64,000 bases of DNA from Autumnicola edwardsiae (GCF_031846505.1 NZ_JAVRHP010000005.1:10985-74984), one strand, 5' to 3'. Counted from the first letter of the stretch, positions 34,275 through 42,803 are shown. Notes: generated from the sequence alone by a model not told the origin. Numbers and translations: made by a program.

Positions 34275-34369
34275 CCAGGTGATCTGTTGGAAGAAGCTTG
34301 TGGAACGGGATTTTTGAAAAATATGTTTTAACAATTTCTTTGGAATTTAACTTGTAAAAATTTGAAAAG

Positions 34370-34409
34370 GGTTAATTTTTTAGCATCTTGCTTCGCGGAA
34401 AAATTAACC
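34370..34409. promoter_or_regulatory. Inverted repeat before the extended symporter gene
   Basis: GGTTAATTTTT (34370-34380) and AAAAATTAACC (34399-34409) are perfect 11-bp arms around an 18-bp loop. The repeat ends 22 bp before ATG 34432. The loop contains CATCTTGC, which could be part of a promoter, so it may be a repressor operator or a leader hairpin. Confidence 0.5.
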
Positions 34410-34431
34410 TATCTAAACTCTTATTGACTAT

Positions 34432-36510
34432 ATGAGAAAGTACCTACTTTCGTTCATTCTTTTATTGCCGCTATTATCAGGATTTGCTCAGGAACTTGAA
34501 GTAGATGCCGAAGTTGGAAATCCCACGAACATCATAAATGATGGATTTATCGCTCTTGAAGTATCCGGAGGAACTCCTCCTTATTCCTACAAATGGTCTA
34601 ATCGTAGTACTCCCTTGGAATCTAACCGTGCCGAAGGACTTGTAGAAGGCATACCTTACAAAATTGTAATTACAGACAGTAATAATAATACAAGGACTGT
34701 AAATTATACTGTAGAAGCAGAAGCCATAACAGAACATTTTAACGGAACCTTTGTTCCTATTGTGGATAGTATGACGGAGATTCTTTTCTGGGATCCGTTT
34801 TCTGCTCTTGGGATTTATGATCCTGTTGTCTATTCAGATATTAAAAAAGTTGCGACACCGGGTTGGGAGCCTAACATTCAAAATAAGTACATACTTAAAG
34901 AATGGTTAGTTGAAGAGGGTGCACACGTTAATAACGGGGAACAGATTGCTGTAGTAACCTCTGAAAATGAAGGCGACACAAATGTCTATGCAGAGGCCAG
35001 CGGTAATGTAAATTACCTGGTGGAGGAAGGAAATGTAATTTATGATTACGAAAATACAGAGGATTTAATAGAAACAGGTGCACATTACCTGGCAGAAATA
35101 GAATATGATGAGCCGGTAATCCTCGCTCACCCCAACGGAGATCCCCAAACAAACGATATCCCTTTTATTGTGGTTTGGCTTATTTTTGGTGCGGCCTTTT
35201 TTACTATAAGAATGGGCTTTATTAATATTAGAGGGTTTAAACATGCCCTTGAACTTGCAAAAGGGAAATATGATGATCCCGATGCTCCAGGAAGTATTAC
35301 TCATTTTCAGGCTCTAACCACAGCAGTTTCGGCTACTGTTGGCTTGGGGAATATTGCAGGTGTAGCTGTGGCTGTATCTCTGGGTGGTGCGGGCGCTACT
35401 TTCTGGATGATAATTGCAGGATTACTAGGGATGTCTTCAAAATTCGTAGAATGTACTTTGGGAGTAAAATACAGGTTTATCAATTCTGAAGGAAGAATAT
35501 TTGGAGGGCCAATGAATTACCTGCGATATGGGCTGGAAAAGCGTAATATGAGAGGACTTGGGAAATTCCTTGCGGGATTCTTTGCAATCCTGGGTATTGG
35601 TGCCTCTTTTGGTGGTGGAAATATGTTCCAGGCCAACCAGTCTTTCGAAATTTTGGCGGGTCAGTTCTCCTGGCTTGCCGGAAACGGATTCTGGTTTGGA
35701 CTTGTGGTTGCCGTTCTTGTAGGAGTTGTAATTATTGGAGGAATTAAGAGTATAGCCAATGTAACAGGTAAGGTGGTGCCATTTATGGCCGGTGTGTATG
35801 TATTGGGGGCCCTTATTGTTATAGGTATAAATATTGAAAATATAGGACCTGCATTTAATGCGATTTTCGATGGTGCATTTAGCCCTTCTGCTTTAAAAGG
35901 TGGAATAATAGGAGTAATGATTGTAGGTTTTCAGAGAGCTGCCTTTTCTAATGAGGCAGGTGTGGGGTCTGCTGCAATTGCGCACAGTACCGCTAAAACC
36001 CACAACCCACCGTCTGAAGGTTTCGTCGCTTTGCTGGAGCCGTTTATAGATACTGTTGTTGTTTGTACCTTAACTGCTTTGGTTCTGATTTTCACCGGAA
36101 TGCACGAGGTAGAAGGAATAGGGGGTGCACAACTCACTTCTGAAGCTTTTGCAAGTGTTATCTCCTGGTTTCCTTATGTACTTGCCTTAGCAGTATTTCT
36201 TTTTGCCTTTTCTACTATGATTTCCTGGTCTTACTACGGGATGAGGTCCTGGACTTACCTGTTTGGAAAAAGTAAAAGAACAGAATTGGTCTATAAACTT
36301 CTTTTCCTTGTATTTGTAGTAGTAGGAGCTTCAGTAAGTTTAGGAGCTGTCTTAAACTTTTCAGATATGATGATTCTCGCAATGTCTTTCCCTAATATTA
36401 TAGGACTTTATATAATGTCTGGGGAAGTACGATCAGATTTGAAGGAATACTTCAGGAAATTAAAAGCAGGAGAGCTTTTTACTAAGGATGGTAAACTTAA
36501 GTCCACCTAA
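34432..36510 (+). CDS. Alanine/Na+ symporter (AGCS) with N-terminal extracytoplasmic domains
   Basis: 692 residues, against about 450-500 for the family. Residues 1-20 are a signal peptide (MRKYLLSFILLLPLLSGFAQ). Residues about 40-95 look like an SprB/PKD-type repeat (SGGTPPYSYKW). Residues about 150-205 look like a lipoyl/biotinyl hammerhead (LVEEGAHVNNGEQIAVVTSE, AEASGNVNYLVEEGNVI), with no lysine at the usual modified site. From about 243 it is a normal AGCS carrier with THFQALTTAVSATVGLGNIA and NEAGVGSAAIAHS. A second, ordinary symporter lies at 56783-58153. The extension may sense or bind ligand outside the membrane; that is inference. Confidence 0.85.
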   Translation: MRKYLLSFILLLPLLSGFAQELEVDAEVGNPTNIINDGFIALEVSGGTPPYSYKWSNRSTPLESNRAEGLVEGIPYKIVITDSNNNTRTVNYTVEAEAITEHFNGTFVPIVDSMTEILFWDPFSALGIYDPVVYSDIKKVATPGWEPNIQNKYILKEWLVEEGAHVNNGEQIAVVTSENEGDTNVYAEASGNVNYLVEEGNVIYDYENTEDLIETGAHYLAEIEYDEPVILAHPNGDPQTNDIPFIVVWLIFGAAFFTIRMGFINIRGFKHALELAKGKYDDPDAPGSITHFQALTTAVSATVGLGNIAGVAVAVSLGGAGATFWMIIAGLLGMSSKFVECTLGVKYRFINSEGRIFGGPMNYLRYGLEKRNMRGLGKFLAGFFAILGIGASFGGGNMFQANQSFEILAGQFSWLAGNGFWFGLVVAVLVGVVIIGGIKSIANVTGKVVPFMAGVYVLGALIVIGINIENIGPAFNAIFDGAFSPSALKGGIIGVMIVGFQRAAFSNEAGVGSAAIAHSTAKTHNPPSEGFVALLEPFIDTVVVCTLTALVLIFTGMHEVEGIGGAQLTSEAFASVISWFPYVLALAVFLFAFSTMISWSYYGMRSWTYLFGKSKRTELVYKLLFLVFVVVGASVSLGAVLNFSDMMILAMSFPNIIGLYIMSGEVRSDLKEYFRKLKAGELFTKDGKLKST

Positions 36511-36524
36511 GTTTTAATAATAAA

Positions 36525-37391
36525 ATGAAATTTAAATCCCATTTTGTTTTCAGTAGAAGTCAGCAAAATGGGATTTTTCTTTTGGTATGTATCATTATTG
36601 CTCTGCAGGTACTTTACTTTACAGTTGCTTTTTCTTCTAATGCTGAAGAGACGCCTCTTTCTTCGGAAGAAATAAAAGTTTACCAGGCGAAGGTGGATTC
36701 TATAAAGCTGTTACGTACTTCGAATGATTCTGTCAAGATTTTTCCTTTTAATCCGAATTATATTACCGATTTTAAAGGCTATACTCTTGGAATGTCACCA
36801 GATGAGATTGATAAATTACTGCGCTTCCGGGAAAAGGGGAAATGGATAAATTCTTCTGAAAATTTTCAGAAGGTTACGGGAATTTCAGATTCTTTGCTTA
36901 GTGCACTTTCTCCTTATTTTAAATTTCCGGATTGGGTACAGGAAAGAAAAACTGCCGGTATTGCTTCCGCAGAAAAAGTAAATAGTATAAAACAAAAGGA
37001 TCTTAATTCAGCTTCGGCAGAAGATTTGATGAAGGTGAATGGTATTGGAGAAGTATTGGCGGCACGTATCGTTAACTACAGGAGTAAAATAGGCGGATTT
37101 ATGGGAGATATTCAGTTAAAAGATATCTATGGCCTTACTTTTGAGACGAGAGAAAGTATTCTTCGGAATTACAAAGTCATCCAGAAACCGGATTTTCTTC
37201 AGAAGAATATAAATATCCTGAGTGTTATAGAACTTTCGGAGATACCTTATTTTAACTATGAGCTGGCAAGGGAAATTGTCAATTATCGGCAATTGCACGA
37301 AGGAATAACTTCTTTTGAAGAGTTGTCGAAAATAGAAAGTTTTCCTTCAGAGAAAATTGACAGGATTAAATTATATTTGACGCTGGATTAA
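36525..37391 (+). CDS. Membrane-anchored helix-hairpin-helix protein
   Basis: 288 residues with one N-terminal membrane helix (IFLLVCIIIALQVLYFTVAF). Repeated helix-hairpin-helix units follow: LGMSPDEIDKLLRFREKG, then ComEA-like LNSASAEDLMKVNGIGEVLA with ARIVNYRSKIGGF, and a last FNYELAREIVNYRQ. The layout resembles ComEA-type DNA-binding proteins exposed outside the inner membrane, but competence is not shown by the context. It begins 14 bp after the extended symporter gene. Confidence 0.82.
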   Translation: MKFKSHFVFSRSQQNGIFLLVCIIIALQVLYFTVAFSSNAEETPLSSEEIKVYQAKVDSIKLLRTSNDSVKIFPFNPNYITDFKGYTLGMSPDEIDKLLRFREKGKWINSSENFQKVTGISDSLLSALSPYFKFPDWVQERKTAGIASAEKVNSIKQKDLNSASAEDLMKVNGIGEVLAARIVNYRSKIGGFMGDIQLKDIYGLTFETRESILRNYKVIQKPDFLQKNINILSVIELSEIPYFNYELAREIVNYRQLHEGITSFEELSKIESFPSEKIDRIKLYLTLD

Positions 37392-37470
37392 AATAAATAT
37401 CAAGTACTTTTTAATTGGTATTATGTGGCCTTGCATTTTTTAAAATTGAGGTCCGTGAAAAAAACAGATT

Positions 37471-38640
37471 ATGAACAATATGTATTTTACAGAGGAACAT
37501 CAACTATTTAGAAAAAGCTTTCAGGATTTTCTTCAGAAGGAAGTAGTTCCTCATATAGAAAAATGGGAGAAGTCCGGTACTATAGAAAGGTTTATCTGGA
37601 AGAAATTTGGTGAAATGGGATATTTTGGCCTTAATCAGCCAGAGGAATTTGGAGGGCTTAATCTGGATATTTTTTATACCGTTATCTTTCTGGAAGAACT
37701 GCAAAAAATAGATTCTGGAGGTTTTGCTGCCGCAATGTGGGCACATGCTTACCTGGCAATGACCCACGTAAAAACCGAGGGAAGCCAGGAAATAAAAGAG
37801 AAATATCTTACTGCGAGTATCGAGGGGGATAAAATAGGATGTCTTTGTATTACAGAGCCTTTTGGAGGGTCTGATGTGGCCGGAATGAAAACTACCGCAG
37901 TAAAAAAAGATGATAAGTACATTATCAACGGGTCCAAAACTTTTATAACTAACGGGGTTTATTCAGATTACCTCGTGGTGGCTGCAAAGACAAGTCCGGA
38001 GGAGGGAAATAAAGGAATGAGTATTTTCATTATAGACCGCGAAACTCCCGGAATTTCGGCTAATAAACTTGATAAATTAGGTTGGCGTGCGTCTGACACT
38101 GCGGAATTGGCCTTTGACAATGTAGAGGTGCCGGTAGAAAACCTTATGGGAGATAAGGATAAGGGCTTCTCCTATATTATGCAGCATTTTGCAATGGAGC
38201 GATTGATTATGGGCATTAACGCCCATGCCCGTGCAGAATATGCACTGGGTTATGCAATAAACTATATGTCTGAGCGGGAAGCTTTTGGAAAAACAATTGA
38301 TAAGTTCCAGGCGTTGCGACACAGCGTGGCAGATATGGCCAGTGAAGTGGAAATGTGCAGGGAATTTAATTACTCTATCGCAAAGAGGCTGGGGGAAGGG
38401 CAGTATGTTGTAAAGGAAGCCAGTATGTCTAAACTTTTGTCTACAAGAATGGCAGATAAAGTGATTTACGAATCACTACAGATGCTTGGTGGATATGGTT
38501 ATATGGAAGATTATCCGCTGGCAAGGCTTTACAGGGATAGCAGATTGGGCCCTATAGGCGGTGGCACCTCTGAAATTTTAAGAGAAATTATCGCTAAGAT
38601 GATAATTGACAAAAAAGAATATAAGCCGGCAGCGCGGTAA
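37471..38640 (+). CDS. Acyl-CoA dehydrogenase
   Basis: A 389-residue FAD enzyme of beta-oxidation or branched-chain amino-acid breakdown. FAD and substrate motifs include CITEPFGGSDVAGMKTTA, KTFITNG, REAFGKTIDKFQALRHSVADM and LQMLGGYGYMEDYPLARLYRD. The C-terminal motif is GGGTSEILREIIAKM. The glutamate that acts as base in short- and medium-chain enzymes (EGT) is Gly here, as in the long-chain and isovaleryl types whose base lies on an earlier helix. The substrate cannot be fixed further. It is followed by 390 bp of repeat DNA. Confidence 0.9.
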   Translation: MNNMYFTEEHQLFRKSFQDFLQKEVVPHIEKWEKSGTIERFIWKKFGEMGYFGLNQPEEFGGLNLDIFYTVIFLEELQKIDSGGFAAAMWAHAYLAMTHVKTEGSQEIKEKYLTASIEGDKIGCLCITEPFGGSDVAGMKTTAVKKDDKYIINGSKTFITNGVYSDYLVVAAKTSPEEGNKGMSIFIIDRETPGISANKLDKLGWRASDTAELAFDNVEVPVENLMGDKDKGFSYIMQHFAMERLIMGINAHARAEYALGYAINYMSEREAFGKTIDKFQALRHSVADMASEVEMCREFNYSIAKRLGEGQYVVKEASMSKLLSTRMADKVIYESLQMLGGYGYMEDYPLARLYRDSRLGPIGGGTSEILREIIAKMIIDKKEYKPAAR

Positions 38641-38722
38641 GTTTGAAGTTCAAAGTTTAGTTGGCAGTTCAGAGGTGTCAGTTTGCAGGTTGAAAAAGCT
38701 GCAATTTGAATTTGTGCTTGCC

Positions 38723-38741
38723 TTAAATTGGCAATTATCGA
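38723..38741 (-). repeat. TCGATAATTGCC intergenic motif, variant copy
   Basis: Minus strand TCGATAATTGCCAATTTAA. The core is exact; the T-run is changed. Confidence 0.6.
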
Positions 38742-38836
38742 TATTGATTAATTCCTGAGGCACTTTTTGGATGTTTTTAATTCAGCACCCAACTTTCAGA
38801 ATATGTGTTAGTGGGATCAGTGATAAAGAGGATGAC

Positions 38837-38855
38837 CAAAAATGGCAATTATCGA
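38837..38855 (-). repeat. TCGATAATTGCC intergenic motif, exact copy
   Basis: Minus strand TCGATAATTGCCATTTTTG, identical to the copies at 16606, 59894 and 63701. Confidence 0.75.
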
Positions 38856-38965
38856 TCTGCAGTAGCTTTCGACACGTTTTTTTGATGCTTTTTAGTTCTA
38901 AATTTAAAATTCAGCATTCAGAAATAATTTCAGGAAAAGAAGATCAGAAATAAAACAAAATATAA

Positions 38966-38995
38966 TTGCGGATTTAGAGAAATGGTCTATATTTG
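38966..38995 (+). promoter_or_regulatory. Textbook Bacteroidota promoter for rpsU
   Basis: TTG at 38966-38968, exactly 19 bp, then TATATTTG at 38988-38995. It gives a leader of about 30 nt before rpsU. Confidence 0.8.
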
Positions 38996-39017
38996 CAATC
39001 TTAAATAATTTTTAAAG

Positions 39018-39029
39018 AAAGGAGGTGAC
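39018..39029 (+). promoter_or_regulatory. Strong Shine-Dalgarno sequence of rpsU
   Basis: AAAGGAGGTGAC, a near-full complement of the 16S anti-Shine-Dalgarno, with GGAGG ending 7 bp before ATG 39033. Other genes in the window have A/T-rich leaders without such a sequence. Confidence 0.9.
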
Positions 39030-39032
39030 ACT

Positions 39033-39227
39033 ATGTTAATAATACCAGTAAAAGACGGAGAAAATATTGATAGAGCGCTGAAGCGTTTTAAGAGAAAGTT
39101 TGATAAAACCGGAACAATGCGTCAGTTGAGAAGCCGTCAACATTTCACAAAGCCGTCAGTAGAACGTAGGGCTCAAATCCAAAAAGCTGAATACATTCAG
39201 CATCTAAGAGATCAGGAAGAGATCTAG
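39033..39227 (+). CDS. rpsU: Small ribosomal subunit protein bS21
   Basis: A 64-residue, strongly basic protein. MLIIPVKDGENIDRALKRFK and KFDKTGTMRQLRSRQHFTKP match bS21. In Bacteroidota bS21 helps to cover the anti-Shine-Dalgarno end of 16S rRNA, and rpsU itself often carries a strong Shine-Dalgarno sequence. That suggests its translation rises when ribosomes lack bS21. Such a sequence is present here, 7 bp before the start. It has its own well-formed promoter. Confidence 0.95.
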   Translation: MLIIPVKDGENIDRALKRFKRKFDKTGTMRQLRSRQHFTKPSVERRAQIQKAEYIQHLRDQEEI

Positions 39228-39323
39228 ATTTATTTCTGTAATTCAGGAATTATCCTGTTTCTTTCTCTTGGAAAGGAATGATTAAAAGCCTTTGAAGTCC
39301 TGCTTCTTTGGTATGAATATATG

Positions 39324-39368
39324 AACTGTTGGTAAATTAAAGTTTTATAACTTTGTTTACCAACAGTT
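39324..39368. promoter_or_regulatory. 45-bp imperfect palindrome spanning the xerC promoter
   Basis: Arms AACTGTTGGTAAA (39324-39336) and TTTACCAACAGTT (39356-39368) are perfect 13-bp inverted repeats. Inside them AAAGTT and AACTTT form a second pair. TAACTTTG (39348-39355), a fitting -7 element, lies within. The right arm runs into a T8 tract that ends just before ATG 39375. It could be an operator, the rpsU terminator, or both. Confidence 0.7.
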
Positions 39369-39374
39369 TTTTTT

Positions 39375-40265
39375 ATGACCTATTCTCACTTTATCGATTA
39401 TCTTCAGCTTGAAAAGAATTATTCGGCTCATACTGTCACAGCTTATAAAAATGATCTGGAATCATTTTCAGAATTTATTCTTCAGGAATATGAAGAAGAG
39501 GATATTTCCAGAATAAGTTATCAGGAAATACGAAACTGGATCGTGCGGCTGGTTGACAGCGGGATTTCGAACCGTAGTATTAATCGGAAAATATCTTCTT
39601 TAAAATCATATTACCGTTTTCTCCTTAAGACAAAACAAATAGAATTTTCGCCTTTGGCAAAACATAAAGCCTTAAAGACGGGCGGAAAGGTGCAGGTTCC
39701 GTTTTCAGAAAAAGAAGTGGGTAGTGTTTTGGATTTCGTTGATGGTGATGATTTTAGCAGTATTCGCGACAAATTGATTATCGAACTCCTTTATTCCACC
39801 GGAATACGGCGTGCTGAATTAATCGAGCTGCAGATCAATGATGTAGATATCAAAAACCAAATGCTGAAGGTCTTAGGTAAATGGAATAAGGAGCGTTATT
39901 TGCCATTATTACCATCTGTTCTTGAGACTATAGAAATTTACCTGGATAAAAGACCGGCAACGGCAGAACACACGGGAACTAGTTATTTTTTTATAACAGA
40001 TAGTGGGAAGAAACTTTATGAAAGTTTTGTTTATCGACTTATTAATAATTATTTTAGTAAGGTTTCTGGTAAGTTAAAGAGGAGCCCTCATATTTTACGC
40101 CACTCATTTGCTACTCATTTGCTCAATAAGGGTGCGAATCTTAATGCTGTAAAAGAACTATTGGGTCACTCGAGCCTTGCTTCAACCCAGGTTTATACTC
40201 ATAACAGTATTTCGGAACTATCTAAAGTGCACCAATTAGCTCACCCCAGGAATAAGAAAGATTAA
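39375..40265 (+). CDS. xerC: Tyrosine recombinase, XerC type
   Basis: 296 residues: an N-terminal SAM-like DNA-binding domain (YLQLEKNYSAHTVTAYKNDL) and a C-terminal catalytic domain. The catalytic set is complete: R145 (STGIRRAEL), K169 (LGKWNKER), H239 and R242 (HILRHSFATH), H265 (LLGHSS) and Y274 (TQVYTH). Length and position between rpsU and hpf fit the chromosomal dimer-resolution enzyme rather than a mobile-element integrase. No dif-like site was identified. Transcription probably starts inside the palindrome directly upstream. Confidence 0.88.
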   Translation: MTYSHFIDYLQLEKNYSAHTVTAYKNDLESFSEFILQEYEEEDISRISYQEIRNWIVRLVDSGISNRSINRKISSLKSYYRFLLKTKQIEFSPLAKHKALKTGGKVQVPFSEKEVGSVLDFVDGDDFSSIRDKLIIELLYSTGIRRAELIELQINDVDIKNQMLKVLGKWNKERYLPLLPSVLETIEIYLDKRPATAEHTGTSYFFITDSGKKLYESFVYRLINNYFSKVSGKLKRSPHILRHSFATHLLNKGANLNAVKELLGHSSLASTQVYTHNSISELSKVHQLAHPRNKKD

Positions 40266-40298
40266 TTTCAACCATTTGTTTAACTAAATCTATAGAAC

Positions 40299-40601
40299 AT
40301 GAAAGTAAATGTGCAATCCGTCAACTTTAATGCTGATAAGAAACTGGTAGATTTTATCCAAAGGAAACTGGACAAGCTTGAAAATTATTATGACAAGATC
40401 GTCTTTGCAGATGTATATCTGAAAGTTCAGAACACAAGTGGTAAGGAAAATAAGATAACAGAAATTTTATTAAGTATTCCCGGGGGCGATATAATGGTGA
40501 AAAAGACCTGTAAGAGGTTTGAAGAATGTGTAGATGATTGTGTTAGTTCTCTGCAACGGCAATTGATTAAGAAAAAAGAAAAAATGAGTGCACATGCTTA
40601 A
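40299..40601 (+). CDS. hpf: Ribosome hibernation promoting factor, short form
   Basis: A 100-residue S30AE-domain protein: MKVNVQSVNFNADKKLVDFI, YYDKIVFADVYLK and a basic end SLQRQLIKKKEKM. It binds the 30S subunit and silences ribosomes in slow growth. It lacks the C-terminal dimerisation domain of long HPF, so it is the short type. It lies 33 bp after xerC and before a tRNA promoter. Confidence 0.9.
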   Translation: MKVNVQSVNFNADKKLVDFIQRKLDKLENYYDKIVFADVYLKVQNTSGKENKITEILLSIPGGDIMVKKTCKRFEECVDDCVSSLQRQLIKKKEKMSAHA

Positions 40602-40622
40602 GCATTTTTTTATTTAAATGTT

Positions 40623-40651
40623 TTGAGAAATAAATAATTTAATTACATTTG
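40623..40651 (+). promoter_or_regulatory. Promoter for the tRNA-tuf transcript
   Basis: TTG at 40623-40625, 18 bp, TACATTTG at 40644-40651. It lies 48 bp before tRNA-Thr. Confidence 0.65.
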
Positions 40652-40699
40652 CAGTCCGTTAGAAATAGCGGGCTTTTTTATTGAAGAAAATAGTGAAAG

Positions 40700-40773
40700 G
40701 CCGATGTAGCTCAGCTGGCTAGAGCAGCTGATTTGTAATCAGCAGGTCGTGGGTTCGAGTCCCTCCATCGGCT
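40700..40773 (+). tRNA. tRNA-Thr(UGU)
   Basis: Acceptor arms GCCGATG/CATCGGC, T-loop GTTCGAGTC and anticodon loop TTTGTAA with anticodon TGT. No CCA is encoded. It is identical to the copy at 63385-63458. Confidence 0.95.
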
Positions 40774-40985
40774 CTGAAATTTTGAAGGATATTTACAGAT
40801 CATTTCGGTGATATTTCAGTTGTATGATATTGATCCTGAATACTGTGATGAAAGTTCTTTAAAATTTTAAAGAAATGCTTTGGATGGTAATGTAAATTTA
40901 CATTTATTTGCAGCCGCAAAAATACCATCACAAGGCTGAGTCGGTAAAACGATAATGGTTCTGTGAAATTGTGTAAAATTGAATT

Positions 40986-41067
40986 GGGGAGATACTCAAG
41001 CGGCCAACGAGGGCAGACTGTAAATCTGCTGTTTTTAACTTCGCAGGTTCGAATCCTGCTCTCCCCA
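40986..41067 (+). tRNA. tRNA-Tyr(GUA)
   Basis: Acceptor arms GGGGAGA/TCTCCCC, long variable arm typical of tRNA-Tyr in bacteria, and anticodon GTA in ACTGTAAAT. Confidence 0.95.
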
Positions 41068-41133
41068 CAAAAAATGAAAAAGGTTAAAGGTCTAATGTTA
41101 AACATTAATTCTTGCGCCTTTTATCGTTTGAAT

Positions 41134-41206
41134 GCGGGAGTAGCTCAGTTGGTAGAGCGTCAGCCTTCCAAGCTGAATGTCGCCGGTTCGAACCCGGTCT
41201 CCCGCT
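41134..41206 (+). tRNA. tRNA-Gly(UCC)
   Basis: Acceptor arms GCGGGAG/CTCCCGC, anticodon TCC in CTTCCAA, and T-loop GTTCGAACC. Confidence 0.95.
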
Positions 41207-41485
41207 CTAAAAAAGTCTGGAACTTTGAGTTCGTGATGGCTTTGTGAAGAGGTGGTGAATTTAATTCTCTGCTTCAGGACGATTTCAGGAAAAGAATTGA
41301 TTTAGATTGCGATTCTTCTGTTTTGTTTATTTGCAGGCTTGGGATTTGAGAACAGAAGGTAATGAAACTTTCTGTTTTGTTGTAGGTAATAATTAACCTA
41401 AAAACCTGATAAGGTTTGGGGTTATTTTTGTTGTTTACGGTATAGTGAATTGTGAGCCGGGGTATTTGAAGTGCCTCTTTTAAAA

Positions 41486-41557
41486 GCCGACGTAGCTCAG
41501 GGGTAGAGCGTTTCCTTGGTAAGGAAGAGGTCACGAGTTCAATTCTCGTCGTTGGCT
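41486..41557 (+). tRNA. tRNA-Thr(GGU)
   Basis: Acceptor arms GCCGACG/CGTTGGC with one G-T pair, and anticodon GGT in TTGGTAA. It lies 58 bp before tuf. Confidence 0.95.
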
Positions 41558-41615
41558 CTTGTTTTTGTATAAAATTGAACACTAATATATAACTAAGATT
41601 AAATAAGTATTAATT

Positions 41616-42803
41616 ATGGCAAAGGAAACTTATGATCGTTCCAAACCGCACCTTAATATTGGTACAATTGGACACGTAGATCACGGAAAAACAACTTTAA
41701 CTGCAGCGATTACACGAGTAATGGCTGATGCTGGTTATTCAGAAGCAAGTGCTTTTGATCAAATTGATAATGCTCCTGAAGAGAAGGAAAGAGGTATTAC
41801 CATTAACTCTTCTCACGTAGAGTATTCGACTGCAAACCGTCACTACGCACACGTTGACTGTCCTGGTCACGCCGATTATGTAAAGAACATGGTTACTGGT
41901 GCTGCTCAAATGGACGGTGCTATCCTTGTGGTGGCTGCAACAGATGGTCCTATGCCGCAAACTCGTGAACACATCCTTTTAGGACGTCAGGTTGGTATTC
42001 CAAGAATCGTGGTATTCTTGAATAAAGTTGACCTTGTTGACGATGAAGAATTATTGGAATTGGTTGAGATGGAAGTAAGAGACCTTCTTTCTTTTTATGA
42101 GTATGATGGTGATAATGGTCCTGTAATTTCAGGTTCTGCACTTGGAGCTTTGGAAGGTGATGAGAAATGGTCAAAATCTGTTCTTGATTTGATGGAAGCT
42201 GTAGATAGCTGGATCGAACTACCTGAGCGTGATGTTGATAAGTCTTTCTTGATGCCTATCGAAGATGTATTCTCTATTACAGGTCGTGGTACTGTTGCTA
42301 CAGGTCGTATTGAAACTGGTGTAGCTAACACCGGGGATCCTGTAGAGATTATCGGTATGGGAGCTGGTAAACTTACTTCTACAATTACAGGGGTTGAAAT
42401 GTTCCGTAAGATATTAGATAGAGGTGAAGCTGGAGATAACGTTGGTATTCTTCTTAGAGGTATTGAGAAATCTCAGATTTCAAGAGGTATGGTAATTACT
42501 AAGCCAGGTTCTGTAACGCCACACGCTAAATTTAAAGCTGAGGTTTATATCCTGAAGAAAGAAGAAGGTGGACGTCACACTCCATTCCATAACAACTACC
42601 GTCCACAGTTCTACGTTCGTACAACTGATGTAACTGGAACAATTAGTCTTCCAGAAGGAGTTGAAATGGTAATGCCGGGAGATAACCTTACAATTACGGT
42701 TGAATTGATCCAGGCTATTGCTATGAACCAGGGACTTCGTTTTGCTATCCGTGAAGGTGGTAGAACTGTAGGTGCTGGTCAGGTAACTGAGATTCTAGAT
42801 TAA
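41616..42803 (+). CDS. tuf: Elongation factor Tu
   Basis: A 395-residue GTPase that carries aminoacyl-tRNA to the ribosome. G1 is GHVDHGKTT (residues 19-27), G3 is DCPGHADY and G4 is NKVD. The C-terminal beta-barrels include GEAGDNVGILLRG and HTPFHNNYRPQFY. It is preceded by four tRNA genes and followed by a strong terminator and tRNA-Trp, the order also seen around tufB in enterobacteria. This is the only tuf gene in the window. Confidence 0.98.
   Translation: MAKETYDRSKPHLNIGTIGHVDHGKTTLTAAITRVMADAGYSEASAFDQIDNAPEEKERGITINSSHVEYSTANRHYAHVDCPGHADYVKNMVTGAAQMDGAILVVAATDGPMPQTREHILLGRQVGIPRIVVFLNKVDLVDDEELLELVEMEVRDLLSFYEYDGDNGPVISGSALGALEGDEKWSKSVLDLMEAVDSWIELPERDVDKSFLMPIEDVFSITGRGTVATGRIETGVANTGDPVEIIGMGAGKLTSTITGVEMFRKILDRGEAGDNVGILLRGIEKSQISRGMVITKPGSVTPHAKFKAEVYILKKEEGGRHTPFHNNYRPQFYVRTTDVTGTISLPEGVEMVMPGDNLTITVELIQAIAMNQGLRFAIREGGRTVGAGQVTEILD

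Larger units (their letters stand above)
38641..38965. other. 325-bp repeat-bearing intergenic region
   Basis: It begins with GT-rich simple sequence (GTTTGAAGTTCAAAGTTTAG). Two motif copies follow, 114 bp apart, each with a similar downstream flank (CACTTTTTGGATGTTTTTA, then CACGTTTTTTTGATGCTTTT). A 60-codon frame here overlaps the motif and looks spurious. Confidence 0.55.

Noticed and set aside
37274..37290. A motif-like string (ATTGTCAATTATCGG) inside the helix-hairpin-helix gene
   Set aside because: It codes the conserved IVNYRQ helix, which recurs earlier in the protein as IVNYRS, so coding constraint explains it.
38771..38953. A 60-codon frame between the acyl-CoA dehydrogenase and rpsU
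   Set aside because: It spans a dispersed motif copy and two similar repeat flanks; its composition is unlike the neighbouring genes.
39375..40265. Integrase of a mobile element
   Set aside because: Length, complete XerC catalytic set and the rpsU-xerC-hpf context point to the chromosomal recombinase.
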